Shown here piece after piece: positions 1 through 8,860 of a stretch of DNA of 64,000 bases. Numbering within the stretch: the first letter of the stretch is position 1; each line of letters starts with the position of its first letter. Position numbers and translations under genes: made by a program. The DNA is taken from assembly GCA_964483245.1 (NCBI GenBank), contig CAZABP010000013.1:29885-93884 (forward strand), written 5' to 3'. Source of the DNA: CAZABP01 sp964483245. GTDB lineage: Bacteria; Planctomycetota; UBA1135; UBA2386. The notes beneath the pieces are model-generated. The model saw only the letters and a list, made by a program, of their open reading frames with translations, did no database searches and was not told the origin of the DNA.

Positions 1-1257
1 CGTGAGGGGCTGCAGGGCTGGCTCGCGCAGGAACCGGTCGAGGGAGGACGACCCAGCCGCGTGCGCCACGTCATCGCGGCGGTCGCCGGGTTCTGGTGGC
101 CGCTCGCGATCCTGTATCTGCTCGGCGTCTACACGGTGTGGGCGGGTGGCGTGCCGGGCGGGCTCGGCTTCGTGTTGCGGGCGACGCTGTGGTCGGTGCT
201 CGCGATCGCGGCAGGTCTCGTGGCCGGCCTGCTGCTGCGCTGGCTGCTGCGTCGCTTGCGGCACTGGGCGGAGCGCGCGAGTGTGCGGCTCCCAGGCCTG
301 GCCGACGAGTTGGCGCCGTACTTCACCGGCGTGCGGATCGTGCTCGATCTCGCGATCACGGTGCTGGTCGCCGGGTTCGTGCTGCAGAGCTGGGGTGCGG
401 GCGGGCTCGAGCTGCTCGGTTCGGAGCCGATGCGTGCCCTCGCCGCGGCGGCAGCCGACGTGTTGCTGATCCTGCTGCTGGCAGCCGTCACGATCGACGT
501 CGCCACCGTGCTCGCGCGGCGCGCGCTCGAACGCCGGCAATACCAGGGGCGCGGCAACAACCGGATGCGCACGCTGATCCCGCTCGCGCGCGTCGCGATC
601 CAGGTCACCGTGTCGGTGATCGCCGGGATCATGATCCTCGGTGCGCTCGGCATCGAGATCGGACCGCTGCTGGCCGGCGTCGGGATCGTCGGACTCGCGC
701 TCGGGTTCGGCGCGCAGACGCTGGTCAAGGACCTGATCACCGGCGCGTTCCTGCTGATGGAGGATGCGCTGGCGGTCGGCGACATCTGCAACATCGAAGG
801 GACCGGCGGCGTCGTCGAGGCGATCAGCCTGCGCAGCGTGCGCCTGCGCGACCTGCAGGGGGTCGTGCACACGATCCCGTTCAGCTCCGTCAACCGCGTC
901 TCCAACCTGACGATGGACTACTCGTGCTGGCTGGTCGAAGCCGGCGTCGCCTACCACGAAGACGTCGATCAGGTCATCGACGTGCTGCGCCGCCTCGGTG
1001 ACGAGCTGCGCCAGGACCCGGTGTTCGGGCCGGAGATGCTCGAGCCGATCGAGATCATCGGGCTGGATCGCTTCGAGGATTCTGCCGTCATCGTGCGTGC
1101 GCGCTTCAAGACCCGCGCCGCCTCGCAGTGGAAGGTCGGGCGCGAGTTCAACCGCCGCATGAAGCGCGAGTTCGACCGGATCGGGATCGAGATCCCGTTC
1201 CCGTACCGGACGATCGTGTTCCAGAATCCGGAGCAGGCGCAGCTACCCAAGACCTGA
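1..1257 (+). CDS. MscS-family mechanosensitive channel, 5'-truncated by the window edge
   Basis: Membrane channel subunit that releases solutes on hypo-osmotic shock. The frame is open from base 1 without a stop, so the true start probably lies outside the window; the first internal start is GTG at 61. Several hydrophobic segments are visible, including a long helix pair near bases 90-240 and others near 330-500. They are followed by the pore helix region with a Gly/Ala-rich stretch (GPLLAGVGIVGLALGFGAQT, about bases 661-720) and the beta domain (VKDLITGAFLLMEDALAVGD, then IPFSSVNRVSNLT). The C-terminal alpha/beta domain ends in IPFPYRTIVF, the usual MscS ending. The several N-terminal TM segments suggest a large YbiO- or MscM-like member rather than a short MscS. 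The stop codon lies in the left arm of the inverted repeat at 1256-1414. Family assignment is firm; the exact subfamily is inferred. Confidence 0.88.
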   Translation, partial: REGLQGWLAQEPVEGGRPSRVRHVIAAVAGFWWPLAILYLLGVYTVWAGGVPGGLGFVLRATLWSVLAIAAGLVAGLLLRWLLRRLRHWAERASVRLPGLADELAPYFTGVRIVLDLAITVLVAGFVLQSWGAGGLELLGSEPMRALAAAAADVLLILLLAAVTIDVATVLARRALERRQYQGRGNNRMRTLIPLARVAIQVTVSVIAGIMILGALGIEIGPLLAGVGIVGLALGFGAQTLVKDLITGAFLLMEDALAVGDICNIEGTGGVVEAISLRSVRLRDLQGVVHTIPFSSVNRVSNLTMDYSCWLVEAGVAYHEDVDQVIDVLRRLGDELRQDPVFGPEMLEPIEIIGLDRFEDSAVIVRARFKTRAASQWKVGREFNRRMKREFDRIGIEIPFPYRTIVFQNPEQAQLPKT

Positions 1258-1414
1258 ACCGGTACGCCATGTCTCTGAGACGAACTCCGTCAGTTCGCGC
1301 GAAAAAACCCGCACTAAGTGACGGCGTGGGTCTCTGAGACGAACTCCGTCAGTTCGCGCGGATTCTTCCGCACCAAGTGACGGAGCCAGTCTCAGAGACC
1401 CGGTGTACCGGTTC
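1256..1414. repeat. Compound inverted/direct repeat between convergent genes
   Basis: Arms 1256-1291 and 1379-1414 are 36 bp each and reverse-complementary with few mismatches; both contain GAACCGGTAC and the palindrome GTCTCTGAGAC. Between them a 31-bp sequence beginning GTCTCTGAGACGAACTCCGT is perfectly repeated in direct orientation (1271-1301 and 1330-1360). Each copy is followed by a similar tail ending AAGTGACGG. The element covers both stop codons of the convergent genes (1255-1257 and 1392-1394), so it could act as a bidirectional terminator. It shares the ACCGGTAC core and a near-identical hairpin word with the palindrome at 11901-11968. Confidence 0.85.
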
Positions 1415-4034
1415 GGATCTCGAGCACCGGGATCCCGAGCGCGCGGTGGTCCGGGCCGAGGCCGAGGTCGGCGGGCACGAACGTGTCCGGCAGCAGGCAG
1501 CCTTCGATCACGGCGCCGGCGCGCAGCAGGCGCGGAGAGTGGAACTCGAGCCAGATGTCGCCGCGGCCATCGTGCCAGGCAGCCGGCGCGCGTTCGCCGT
1601 CGAGCTCGAGCAGCACGTTGCCCGGCTGCGGGCGGCCGCCGACGCGCACGCGGACGCGGTCGCAGTCCTGCGCCGGGCAGAGGTAGAACCACGCGCGCTC
1701 CTTGGTCCAGCGCCATTGCGCGGCACCGGGATCCCCTTCGAGCGGATGCCAGCCGGGTCCGAGCGCGTCGCGGTCGGTGCGGCCCATGACCAGCTCCGGC
1801 ACCGCGACCGCGGTGAACCGGTCGCGGATCGCGGTCAGGTCGCCGACGTGACTCGGCTCGGTCACGCCCGGCTCGATCCAGCGGCGCAGTTCGCCATCGC
1901 TGCGCCGGCGCAGGCGCTGCGTGCGCAGGCGCGACCACCAGGTCCGTGGCAGGTGCAGCAGGTTCCACCGCCACGCGCGCCGGATCGCGTTGCCGACCAT
2001 CGTGAAGTACTCGACGTCGTGCCCGCGCGCGATCTCGCGCCGCACGGTCGCGAGCCGCTCGCGGTCATAGGCACGCAACTGCGGCCACAGCCGCACGATC
2101 GACTTGAGCCCGGCATTGCGGAACAGGCACAGCCACCGGTTGCGCTCACACAGGAACCGGCGCCGCGCCGCGCGGTCCCCAGCCCCGCGATCGCCATGCC
2201 AGTCGTGCAGCACGACGGCCGCCGGCGCATACCACACATGCCAACCGGCGAGGCGCAGCCGCCAGCAGAGGTCGACATCCTCGAAGTACATGAAGAACCG
2301 CTCATCGAACGCGCCACACTCCGCCAGCGCCTGGCGCCGCAGCAGCACCGCCCCCCCACACGCGCCGAACACGTTCTCCGGCAGCGGCGACGGATCCCCG
2401 TCCTTCTCGCCGATCCGCCGGTCGACCGCCCACGCCGCTTCGTTGATCCGGATCCCCGCCGAGTTCAGGATCGTCGGACTGCGCTGCATCAACATCTTGG
2501 CCGCGACGGCGGCGATGTCGTCGCGCCGCGTACCGACGTCGAGCAGCTCGCTGACGGCGTCGCGCCGCGCCACCGCATCCTGGTTGAGCAGGAAGAACCA
2601 GTCCGCGTCACTCTGCGCGAACGCGAGATTGTTGCCGGCCGCGAAGCCGAGATTCCGCGGCGACGCGACGACCCGCACCGTCGGGTACTCCTGCCGGATC
2701 CACTCCGCGCTCCCATCGCTGGACGCGTTGTCGACGACCGTGACGCGCAGCGCCGGATGGTCCTGCTCGAGCAATGACTGCAGCGCCGGGCCGATGAACT
2801 TGCGCCCGTTGTAGGAGATGACGACCGCCTCGACGCGCGGCGCGGCGCGCGGCGGTTGCGCCGGCACCGTTCCCCCGGCCGCGCGCGGCTGCAGCCGCCG
2901 CGCGAACGCGAGCAGCCGCGCCGCCGTCTCCGCCATCGGCACCGGTCGCACCGCCGGCCGCGGGCGCGTCTGCGCCCAATCGAGCAGCGCCGCCGCCGCC
3001 CGCTCGACCAGCTCCCGATCCGGCCGCAGCTTGATGCACGCGGCGTCCGGCAGCTCGCGATACGCGTCCACATCGGTCGTCACGAACGGCACGCCGACCG
3101 ACATCAACCGGATCGCCGTGCCGCTGGTCTCGCCGCAGGTCGGAAACCGCAGCGCGAGCGCGGCATCGAGCGCGCCGAGATTCGCCAGGTACTCCGAGAA
3201 ACCCGGCCGCCCGAGGAACCGTGCCTGTGCCGCGATCCCGAGCTCGACGAGCTGGCGCCGCGTCTCTGCCTGCTCGGCGTCGGCGATCAGCAGCACCGCC
3301 TGCGGCGCCTGCCGCGCGAGCATCGCGAACGCTTCGAGCGCCTGCGCGGTCAGCCGGTTGCGGCCGAGGCCGCCGACCAGACCGACCGCGAAGTGATCCG
3401 CCACCAGCCCGAGCCGGCGCCGCGCCGCCGCGCGATCGAACTGCACCGGATCCGCCCCATGGGGAACGACTTCGACCGGCACGTCGCCGAGCGCACCGAG
3501 CCGGCGCCGCGCGTGCTCGCTGTGCACGACGACGCCGCGCGAACCGCGCGCGAGCGCGCGCGAGAACGGCAGACGGTAGTAGATCCGGTACAGCCGCCAC
3601 GGATCCTCGTTCCGATCCTGGATCCGCTCCGGCCAGTCGCGCGCCTGCTCGCCGAACTCCTGCACGAGCAGCTCGCGGTACTGTTCGCGCCAGCCGTTCT
3701 CGATCGTCAGATGCGCCAACAGTTGGTGCAGCACCGGATCGTGCAGCACGAGCAGCCCCGGATGCGTGCGCACGCCGCGCAGCGCGCGCGCATGGGCCGG
3801 CCCATTGCCGACCATGTAGACCGGCAGCTCGACGTCACCCCGCGCCAACAGGAACGCGAGGTCGCCGGTCGCATGGACCGCGTGGCGACGCGCCAGCTCC
3901 GGGTCGACCTGCGCCGGCTCGTCGACCAGCAGCGTGACTTCGGCGTCGCGCGCCAGATGCGGCAGCAGTTCGGCCGCGTAATCGGCGATCCCGCTCGGGG
4001 TCGGCGGCAGCGGGGAAACCAGGGCGAGCTTCAT
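1392..4034 (-). CDS. Two-domain glycosyltransferase (GT4 + GT2) with C-terminal accessory module
   Basis: About 880 residues. The start is taken at ATG 4034 (MKLALVSPLPPTPSGIADYA), the typical beginning of a GT4 fold; upstream in-frame residues look non-coding. Residues 1-390 form a GT4 (GT-B) transferase with VVPHGADP and a nucleotide-sugar site region. Residues about 405-690 form a GT2 (GT-A) transferase, with VVISYNGRKFIGPALQSLLE, VDNASSDGS, AAGNNLAF and the later FDERFFMYFEDVDLCWRLRL block of rhamnosyl-type GT2 enzymes. Around 770-870 a further module contains LGPGWHPLEG and RWT, and the same motif ends the divergent neighbour at 4087-5610. The role is inferred as assembly of a cell-surface polysaccharide; donor and acceptor are unknown. 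The 52-bp gap to the divergent gene must hold both promoters. Confidence 0.88.
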   Translation of the reverse strand: MKLALVSPLPPTPSGIADYAAELLPHLARDAEVTLLVDEPAQVDPELARRHAVHATGDLAFLLARGDVELPVYMVGNGPAHARALRGVRTHPGLLVLHDPVLHQLLAHLTIENGWREQYRELLVQEFGEQARDWPERIQDRNEDPWRLYRIYYRLPFSRALARGSRGVVVHSEHARRRLGALGDVPVEVVPHGADPVQFDRAAARRRLGLVADHFAVGLVGGLGRNRLTAQALEAFAMLARQAPQAVLLIADAEQAETRRQLVELGIAAQARFLGRPGFSEYLANLGALDAALALRFPTCGETSGTAIRLMSVGVPFVTTDVDAYRELPDAACIKLRPDRELVERAAAALLDWAQTRPRPAVRPVPMAETAARLLAFARRLQPRAAGGTVPAQPPRAAPRVEAVVISYNGRKFIGPALQSLLEQDHPALRVTVVDNASSDGSAEWIRQEYPTVRVVASPRNLGFAAGNNLAFAQSDADWFFLLNQDAVARRDAVSELLDVGTRRDDIAAVAAKMLMQRSPTILNSAGIRINEAAWAVDRRIGEKDGDPSPLPENVFGACGGAVLLRRQALAECGAFDERFFMYFEDVDLCWRLRLAGWHVWYAPAAVVLHDWHGDRGAGDRAARRRFLCERNRWLCLFRNAGLKSIVRLWPQLRAYDRERLATVRREIARGHDVEYFTMVGNAIRRAWRWNLLHLPRTWWSRLRTQRLRRRSDGELRRWIEPGVTEPSHVGDLTAIRDRFTAVAVPELVMGRTDRDALGPGWHPLEGDPGAAQWRWTKERAWFYLCPAQDCDRVRVRVGGRPQPGNVLLELDGERAPAAWHDGRGDIWLEFHSPRLLRAGAVIEGCLLPDTFVPADLGLGPDHRALGIPVLEIRTGTPGL

Positions 4035-4086
4035 CCGGGAGGCGCGTGGTATAGGCTTCGCCCGACCTTTCTCCACTGCTGCGGGG

Positions 4087-5610
4087 ATGCACATCGGGAT
4101 CGACATGTCGCGCACCGCCGAGCCGAAGACCGGCCTCGGCAGCTATGCGTCGTCGTTGGTCGCCGCCCTCGCCCGCGTCGACCGCGACAACCGCTACACG
4201 ATCTATCCCTGGTCGTGGCACTGCTTCGTCGACGAGTTCGATCGCGCGTTCTGCCCCCGCGCGCCGAACTTCCAGCGCGCGCGCAGCTGGGTCCCGGCAC
4301 CGATCGTGCGCCGGCTGTGGCAGCGCGGCCGCACCGCACAGCGCTGGCTGCACGGGCGCACGCCGGATCTGTACTTCTCCCCGTTCCACTGCGTGCCGCT
4401 CGAGCCGATGGGCAAGCTCGTCTGCGTCTGGCACGACGTCGCGTTCCTGACGCATCCGGAATACGCCGACGACTGGAACCGCGAGTTCTGCAGCGCGCAG
4501 CTCGCCGAGAGCCTGCGCCGCGCGGACCGGATCCTGACCGTCAGCGAGCACAGCAAGCGCGAGCTCGTCGCGCGCGCCGGATTCGCGCCAGACCTGGTCG
4601 ATGTGGTGCTGGAAGCCGCCGATCCGCGGTTCGAGCCGCGTGACGATCTCCCATTGCCGGCACGCGTGCAGTCGCTGCTGCACGGCCGCGAATACCTGTT
4701 GTTCGTCGGCTCGGTCGAACCGCGCAAGAACCTGACCACGCTCGTGCGCGCGCACGCGCGTCTCGGCCCGCAGGCACCACCGCTGTTGGTCGCCGGCGGT
4801 TCCGGGTGGAAGAACAGCGCGCTGTTCGCCGAGATCGAGCAGCGCGGCTGGCGCGAGCGCGTGCACTTCCTCGGCTTCGTGACCGACGAGGAGCTGGTCG
4901 CGCTCTACAACCACGCGACGCTGTTCGTGTACCCGTCGGTCTACGAAGGCTTCGGCCTGCCGGTCGTCGAGGCGATGGCCTGCGCCTGCCCGGTCGTGAC
5001 GTCCCGGACCAGTTCGCTGCCGGAGGTCGGCGGTGACGCCGTCGCCTACATCGACGATCCGTTCGACGACGTGCGGTTGGCCGAGCGGATCGCGGAACTG
5101 CTCGGCGACCCGGCGCAGCGCCGCGACCTCGCGTGGCGCGGCCGGCAGCGCGCCGGCACGTTCTCCTGGGAGCGCGCGGCGCGCGAGACGCTGGCCGTGT
5201 TCGCGCGCACACTGCAGACGCAGCACCCGCGCCACGAGTTCACGCCCGGCGCCGACGAACGTGCGCTCGGCGAAGGCTGGCACGGCCTCGAGCAGACCGA
5301 GGGCGTGCCGTTCCGCTGGACGATGCGCCAGGCGACGCTGCTGCTCGACGTCGCGCACGGCGGCCTGCTCGAGCTCGAAGCCGCGAGCCCGCTGCCGGAC
5401 CACCGCCTGCGCATCCACACCGGCACGGGTGATCTCGGCGAGTTCCTGCTGACCGGCGGTTGGCAGACCTTCCGCGCCGAGCTGCGCAACGGCTCCGCCC
5501 CACCGATCCGGCTCGAGCTCGACCGCGCGCTGCCGCAGGAGATGCTCGGTGGCGACGCACGCGAGCTCGGGATCATGGTGCGCCGGGCGCGCATCGTGCC
5601 ACGCGGGTAG
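4087..5610 (+). CDS. GT4 family glycosyltransferase with C-terminal GWH-LE-RWT module
   Basis: A 507-residue GT-B glycosyltransferase. It starts MHIGIDMSRT and has the glycine-rich TGLGSYASSL loop. LFVGSVEPRKNL marks the start of the C-terminal Rossmann domain, and YPSVYEGFGLPVVEAMACACPVV is the GT4 E-x7-E nucleotide-sugar signature, followed by TSSLPEVGGDA. Catalysis ends near residue 385. The remaining 120 residues carry ALGEGWHGLE and RWTMRQA, matching the end of the divergent gene at 1392-4034. The module looks like a beta-sandwich and may bind sugar, but that is inference. The pair probably works in one exopolysaccharide or O-antigen-like pathway, with the GT4 at 15115-16530 as a possible third member. 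Confidence 0.88.
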   Translation: MHIGIDMSRTAEPKTGLGSYASSLVAALARVDRDNRYTIYPWSWHCFVDEFDRAFCPRAPNFQRARSWVPAPIVRRLWQRGRTAQRWLHGRTPDLYFSPFHCVPLEPMGKLVCVWHDVAFLTHPEYADDWNREFCSAQLAESLRRADRILTVSEHSKRELVARAGFAPDLVDVVLEAADPRFEPRDDLPLPARVQSLLHGREYLLFVGSVEPRKNLTTLVRAHARLGPQAPPLLVAGGSGWKNSALFAEIEQRGWRERVHFLGFVTDEELVALYNHATLFVYPSVYEGFGLPVVEAMACACPVVTSRTSSLPEVGGDAVAYIDDPFDDVRLAERIAELLGDPAQRRDLAWRGRQRAGTFSWERAARETLAVFARTLQTQHPRHEFTPGADERALGEGWHGLEQTEGVPFRWTMRQATLLLDVAHGGLLELEAASPLPDHRLRIHTGTGDLGEFLLTGGWQTFRAELRNGSAPPIRLELDRALPQEMLGGDARELGIMVRRARIVPRG

Positions 5611-5661
5611 TTTTCCCGAGCGCGTCCGCCACACCTCGCGACGCGACTATCGGATGCCGCC

Positions 5662-8600
5662 ATGCGGACCCTATCCCTGCTGGTGGCGGCATGGCTGCCG
5701 TTCTCTGTCAGCTCGGCGCAAGCCCCGGAGCTGATCCGGGACATCAACCAGCTGCCGGTGCCGGGCGGCGACTCCTACCCCAGCCAGTTCGTGAACGCGG
5801 GCGGGTGGACCTACTTCGTCGCGACCGCGCCTGCGTACGGCGCCGAGCTGTGGCGCACGGATGGCACCGGCCCGGCGACGCAGCTGGTCGTCGATCTCGT
5901 GCCCGGACCGACCAGTTCGCGGCCGCTGGAGCTCGCGCCGTTCGGCAACGATCTGCTGTTCGTGACGTTCGACGGCAGCCTGTATCGCACGGACGGCACC
6001 GCCACCGGCACGCAGCTGCTGCGCCGGTTTCCGGTACCGACGCAGTCGGAGATCCTGACCGTGGGGCCGCGGGCCTACCTCACCGCCAACGACGGCGGCG
6101 TGAACTACGAGCTTTGGGTGACCGACGGAACCCCACAGGGAACCGTGCTGCTGAAGGAGATCGAGCCGGGTGGCGGAGGCTCGCACCCCCGCGAGTTCAC
6201 GGCGCTCGGCAGCGGCTGTCTGTTCACCGCGACCACGCAACAGCTCGGCGAAGAGTTGTGGATCACCGACGGTACGACCGGCGGAACGCAGCTCGTGGCC
6301 GACCTGATGCCCGGGCCCACGGCATCGCTGCCGCGTGACCTGACCGCCTGGAACGGCCGCGTCGCGTTCCGCGCGCTGCACCCGACCGCCGGCCACGAGC
6401 TGTGGATCAGTGATGGGACGGCAGCCGGCACGAGCCTGGTCGCCGATCTCGATCCAGGGCTGAACGGCTCGCACCCGCGTGCGCTGACGCCGTTCGGCAC
6501 GCGACTGCTGTTCACGGCCGTCCTGCCGAGCACTGGCGAAGAACTCTGGGTCACCGACGGCACCACGGCCGGCACGCAGATCGTGCGCGACATCGAACCA
6601 GGTGCGACCGGCTCGAATCCCCGCGCGCTCGTCCGCGCCGGTCAGACGGTCTTCTTCAGCGCGCACACGTCGGCGACCGGGCTCGAGCTGTGGCGTACCG
6701 ACGGCACGACCGCCGGCACCGCGCTGGTGCACGACCTCGCGCCTGGTCCGCACAGCAGTCTGCCGGCCGGCCTGACCCCGTTCGGTAACCGCGTGGTGTT
6801 CTCGGCGACGACGGCGACGGGTGAGGAGCCGTGGATCAGCGACGGCACGACCGCCGGCACAGCGATCTTGGCGGACATCGCGCCCGGCAGCCTGGGATCC
6901 TTGCCGAGGGAGATCGCGCTCGACGCATCCGGTCGGCGCGTGCTGTTCGCAGCGAACGACCTCACGCATGGCAACGAGCCGTGGGTCACCGATGGCACGA
7001 CCGCCGGCACGACGCTCTTGTACGACGTCTCACCACCGCAGGGACCGACGCGCGCGTCGACACCCAAGCACCTGATCGATGCCCACGGCGTCGTCTACTT
7101 CGCCGCCGACGACGGCGTGCACGGCACGGAGCTGTGGCGCTCGGATGGCACCGAAGCCGGCACGTACCTGGTCAAGGATCTCGGCAGCGTGCTGCCGGGC
7201 GGGGACCCGCTGCACTTCGGCTTGCTCGGCGACAAGGTGCTGTTCGCCGGCCGCGACCTGCAGCATGGCCACGAGCTGTGGATCACCGACGGCACCGACG
7301 CCGGGACCCGGCTCGTGCGCGACATCTGGCCCGGCCCGCAGCAGAGCATGCCCGGTTTCATGACGCCGATCCGCGACCGGCTCGTGTTCACGGCCATGGA
7401 TCCGGCTGGCGGCGACGAACCGTGGGTCACCGACGGCACCGCGGCCGGCACGCAACGCCTCGCCGACATCCACGCCGGCGCGGCATCCTCGCAGCCGCGG
7501 ATGTTCACGCGTTACCGCGGGCGCATCTACTTCCGTGCGACCGATGCGACGCACGGCGACGAGCTGTGGGTCACCGATGGCACGCCGGCAGGCACGAACC
7601 TGGTCCGCGATATCGCACCTGGCACGGCCGGGTCGGGGATCGCGTTCCTGACCGTCGTCGGCGATCTGCTGATGTTCCGTGCCGACGATCGCGTGCATGG
7701 CGACGAGCTTTGGCGGTCGGACGGGACTGCGGCGGAAACGCAGCTCGTCAAGGATCTGGTGCCGGGCAACACCGGCTGCGCCGCTGCGAATCTCGCCGAC
7801 TGCCGCGGGCGGCTGTACTTCGCCGCGCGCGATCCGCTGCACGGGTACGAGCTGTGGACCTCGGACGGGACCGACGCCGGTACGCAGCTGCTCGCCGATC
7901 TGAACCCAGGTCCGGCCGACGGCAATCCGACCGGCTTCACGATGGCCGGATCGCGGGTCGTGTTCTCCGCGATCGATTCACGCGGTCGCGAGCTGTGGGT
8001 CAGCGACGGCACGACGGCGGGCACGCGGTTGCTGCTCGATCTCGTGTTGCCCGGTCTCCCGGTCGCATTCACGCGGACCGGGAGCAGGTTCGTCTACTTC
8101 CACGCCGACTCGCTGCTCGGCAAGGAGCTGTGGGTCACGGATGGCACGCCCGCCGGCACCCGCCACCTCGGCAGTCTCGGGCAAGGCTCGCTCGGCGTGC
8201 CGACGTACCCGGTGCAGAGCAACGGTCGCCTGATCTATGGCGCGGACGACAGATTCCATGGTGCCGAGCCGTGGCGTCTGCAGCTCGGCGCGTCGACGCA
8301 GATGGTCGGGATCGCGTACGCGACTGCCGGGCGCGAACCGCGTCTGCAGGCGACCGATCCGATCGTCGGTGAGTGGATGCAGTTCGAGCTCGACCGGGCC
8401 GCGCCAGGCCAGCTCGGTGTGCTGCTCGCGAGCCTGCCGGCGAAGCCGGTCGCGTTCGGTGCGGGCGCATATGCGTACGTGGACCTCGCGACGGCCGTCC
8501 CGATCGGCGGACTGTTCACCGACGCGCAGGGCAGAGCGACCACGAACATCTGGCTCGCACCGGCCCTCTCGGTGTTGCAGGGCGTCACTTTCTCGGCACA

Positions 8601-8676
8601 AGCAGTGCTCGCACCGAGCAGCACGCCGCTCGGGCTCGACGCGACGAACGGCGTGCGCTGGACTCTCGGCCACTGA
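5662..8676 (+). CDS. Large secreted protein of about 17 ELW-x-x-DGT-x-x-GT repeats
   Basis: 1004 residues with an N-terminal signal peptide (MRTLSLLVAAWLPFSVSSAQ). The body is an array of about 17 copies of a roughly 50-residue unit with consensus E[LP]W-[RIV]-[TS]DGT-x-AGT-x-L-V-x-DI-x-PG, separated by segments such as LFTA or VVFSA. This spacing suits a beta-propeller or beta-solenoid surface protein. The last 110 residues have no repeats and form a different beta-rich domain (WMQFELDRAAPGQLGVLLAS, then GVTFSAQAVLAP). Similar repeat proteins are common in Planctomycetota and Myxococcota; no biochemical role is established that I can cite. It is followed at 8861 by a paralogue of the same design. 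The proteins look extracellular; their ligand is unknown. Confidence 0.85.
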   Translation: MRTLSLLVAAWLPFSVSSAQAPELIRDINQLPVPGGDSYPSQFVNAGGWTYFVATAPAYGAELWRTDGTGPATQLVVDLVPGPTSSRPLELAPFGNDLLFVTFDGSLYRTDGTATGTQLLRRFPVPTQSEILTVGPRAYLTANDGGVNYELWVTDGTPQGTVLLKEIEPGGGGSHPREFTALGSGCLFTATTQQLGEELWITDGTTGGTQLVADLMPGPTASLPRDLTAWNGRVAFRALHPTAGHELWISDGTAAGTSLVADLDPGLNGSHPRALTPFGTRLLFTAVLPSTGEELWVTDGTTAGTQIVRDIEPGATGSNPRALVRAGQTVFFSAHTSATGLELWRTDGTTAGTALVHDLAPGPHSSLPAGLTPFGNRVVFSATTATGEEPWISDGTTAGTAILADIAPGSLGSLPREIALDASGRRVLFAANDLTHGNEPWVTDGTTAGTTLLYDVSPPQGPTRASTPKHLIDAHGVVYFAADDGVHGTELWRSDGTEAGTYLVKDLGSVLPGGDPLHFGLLGDKVLFAGRDLQHGHELWITDGTDAGTRLVRDIWPGPQQSMPGFMTPIRDRLVFTAMDPAGGDEPWVTDGTAAGTQRLADIHAGAASSQPRMFTRYRGRIYFRATDATHGDELWVTDGTPAGTNLVRDIAPGTAGSGIAFLTVVGDLLMFRADDRVHGDELWRSDGTAAETQLVKDLVPGNTGCAAANLADCRGRLYFAARDPLHGYELWTSDGTDAGTQLLADLNPGPADGNPTGFTMAGSRVVFSAIDSRGRELWVSDGTTAGTRLLLDLVLPGLPVAFTRTGSRFVYFHADSLLGKELWVTDGTPAGTRHLGSLGQGSLGVPTYPVQSNGRLIYGADDRFHGAEPWRLQLGASTQMVGIAYATAGREPRLQATDPIVGEWMQFELDRAAPGQLGVLLASLPAKPVAFGAGAYAYVDLATAVPIGGLFTDAQGRATTNIWLAPALSVLQGVTFSAQAVLAPSSTPLGLDATNGVRWTLGH

Positions 8677-8860
8677 TCCGGCACGCGAGCTCAGGCGGCG
8701 GCTGCCGCCGGAGCTGCCTCGGCTGCCCTGCACGCTCGGATCCTCGGGCGCGGCCGGGCACCCGGGAACTTCACCCGATCGGGTTGGGTGCGCGGAACTC
8801 CGCAACTAGATGGCGCGGCGCCTCTCGCACCCGCAGACCCCTGACCTCCGAGAACTCTGT

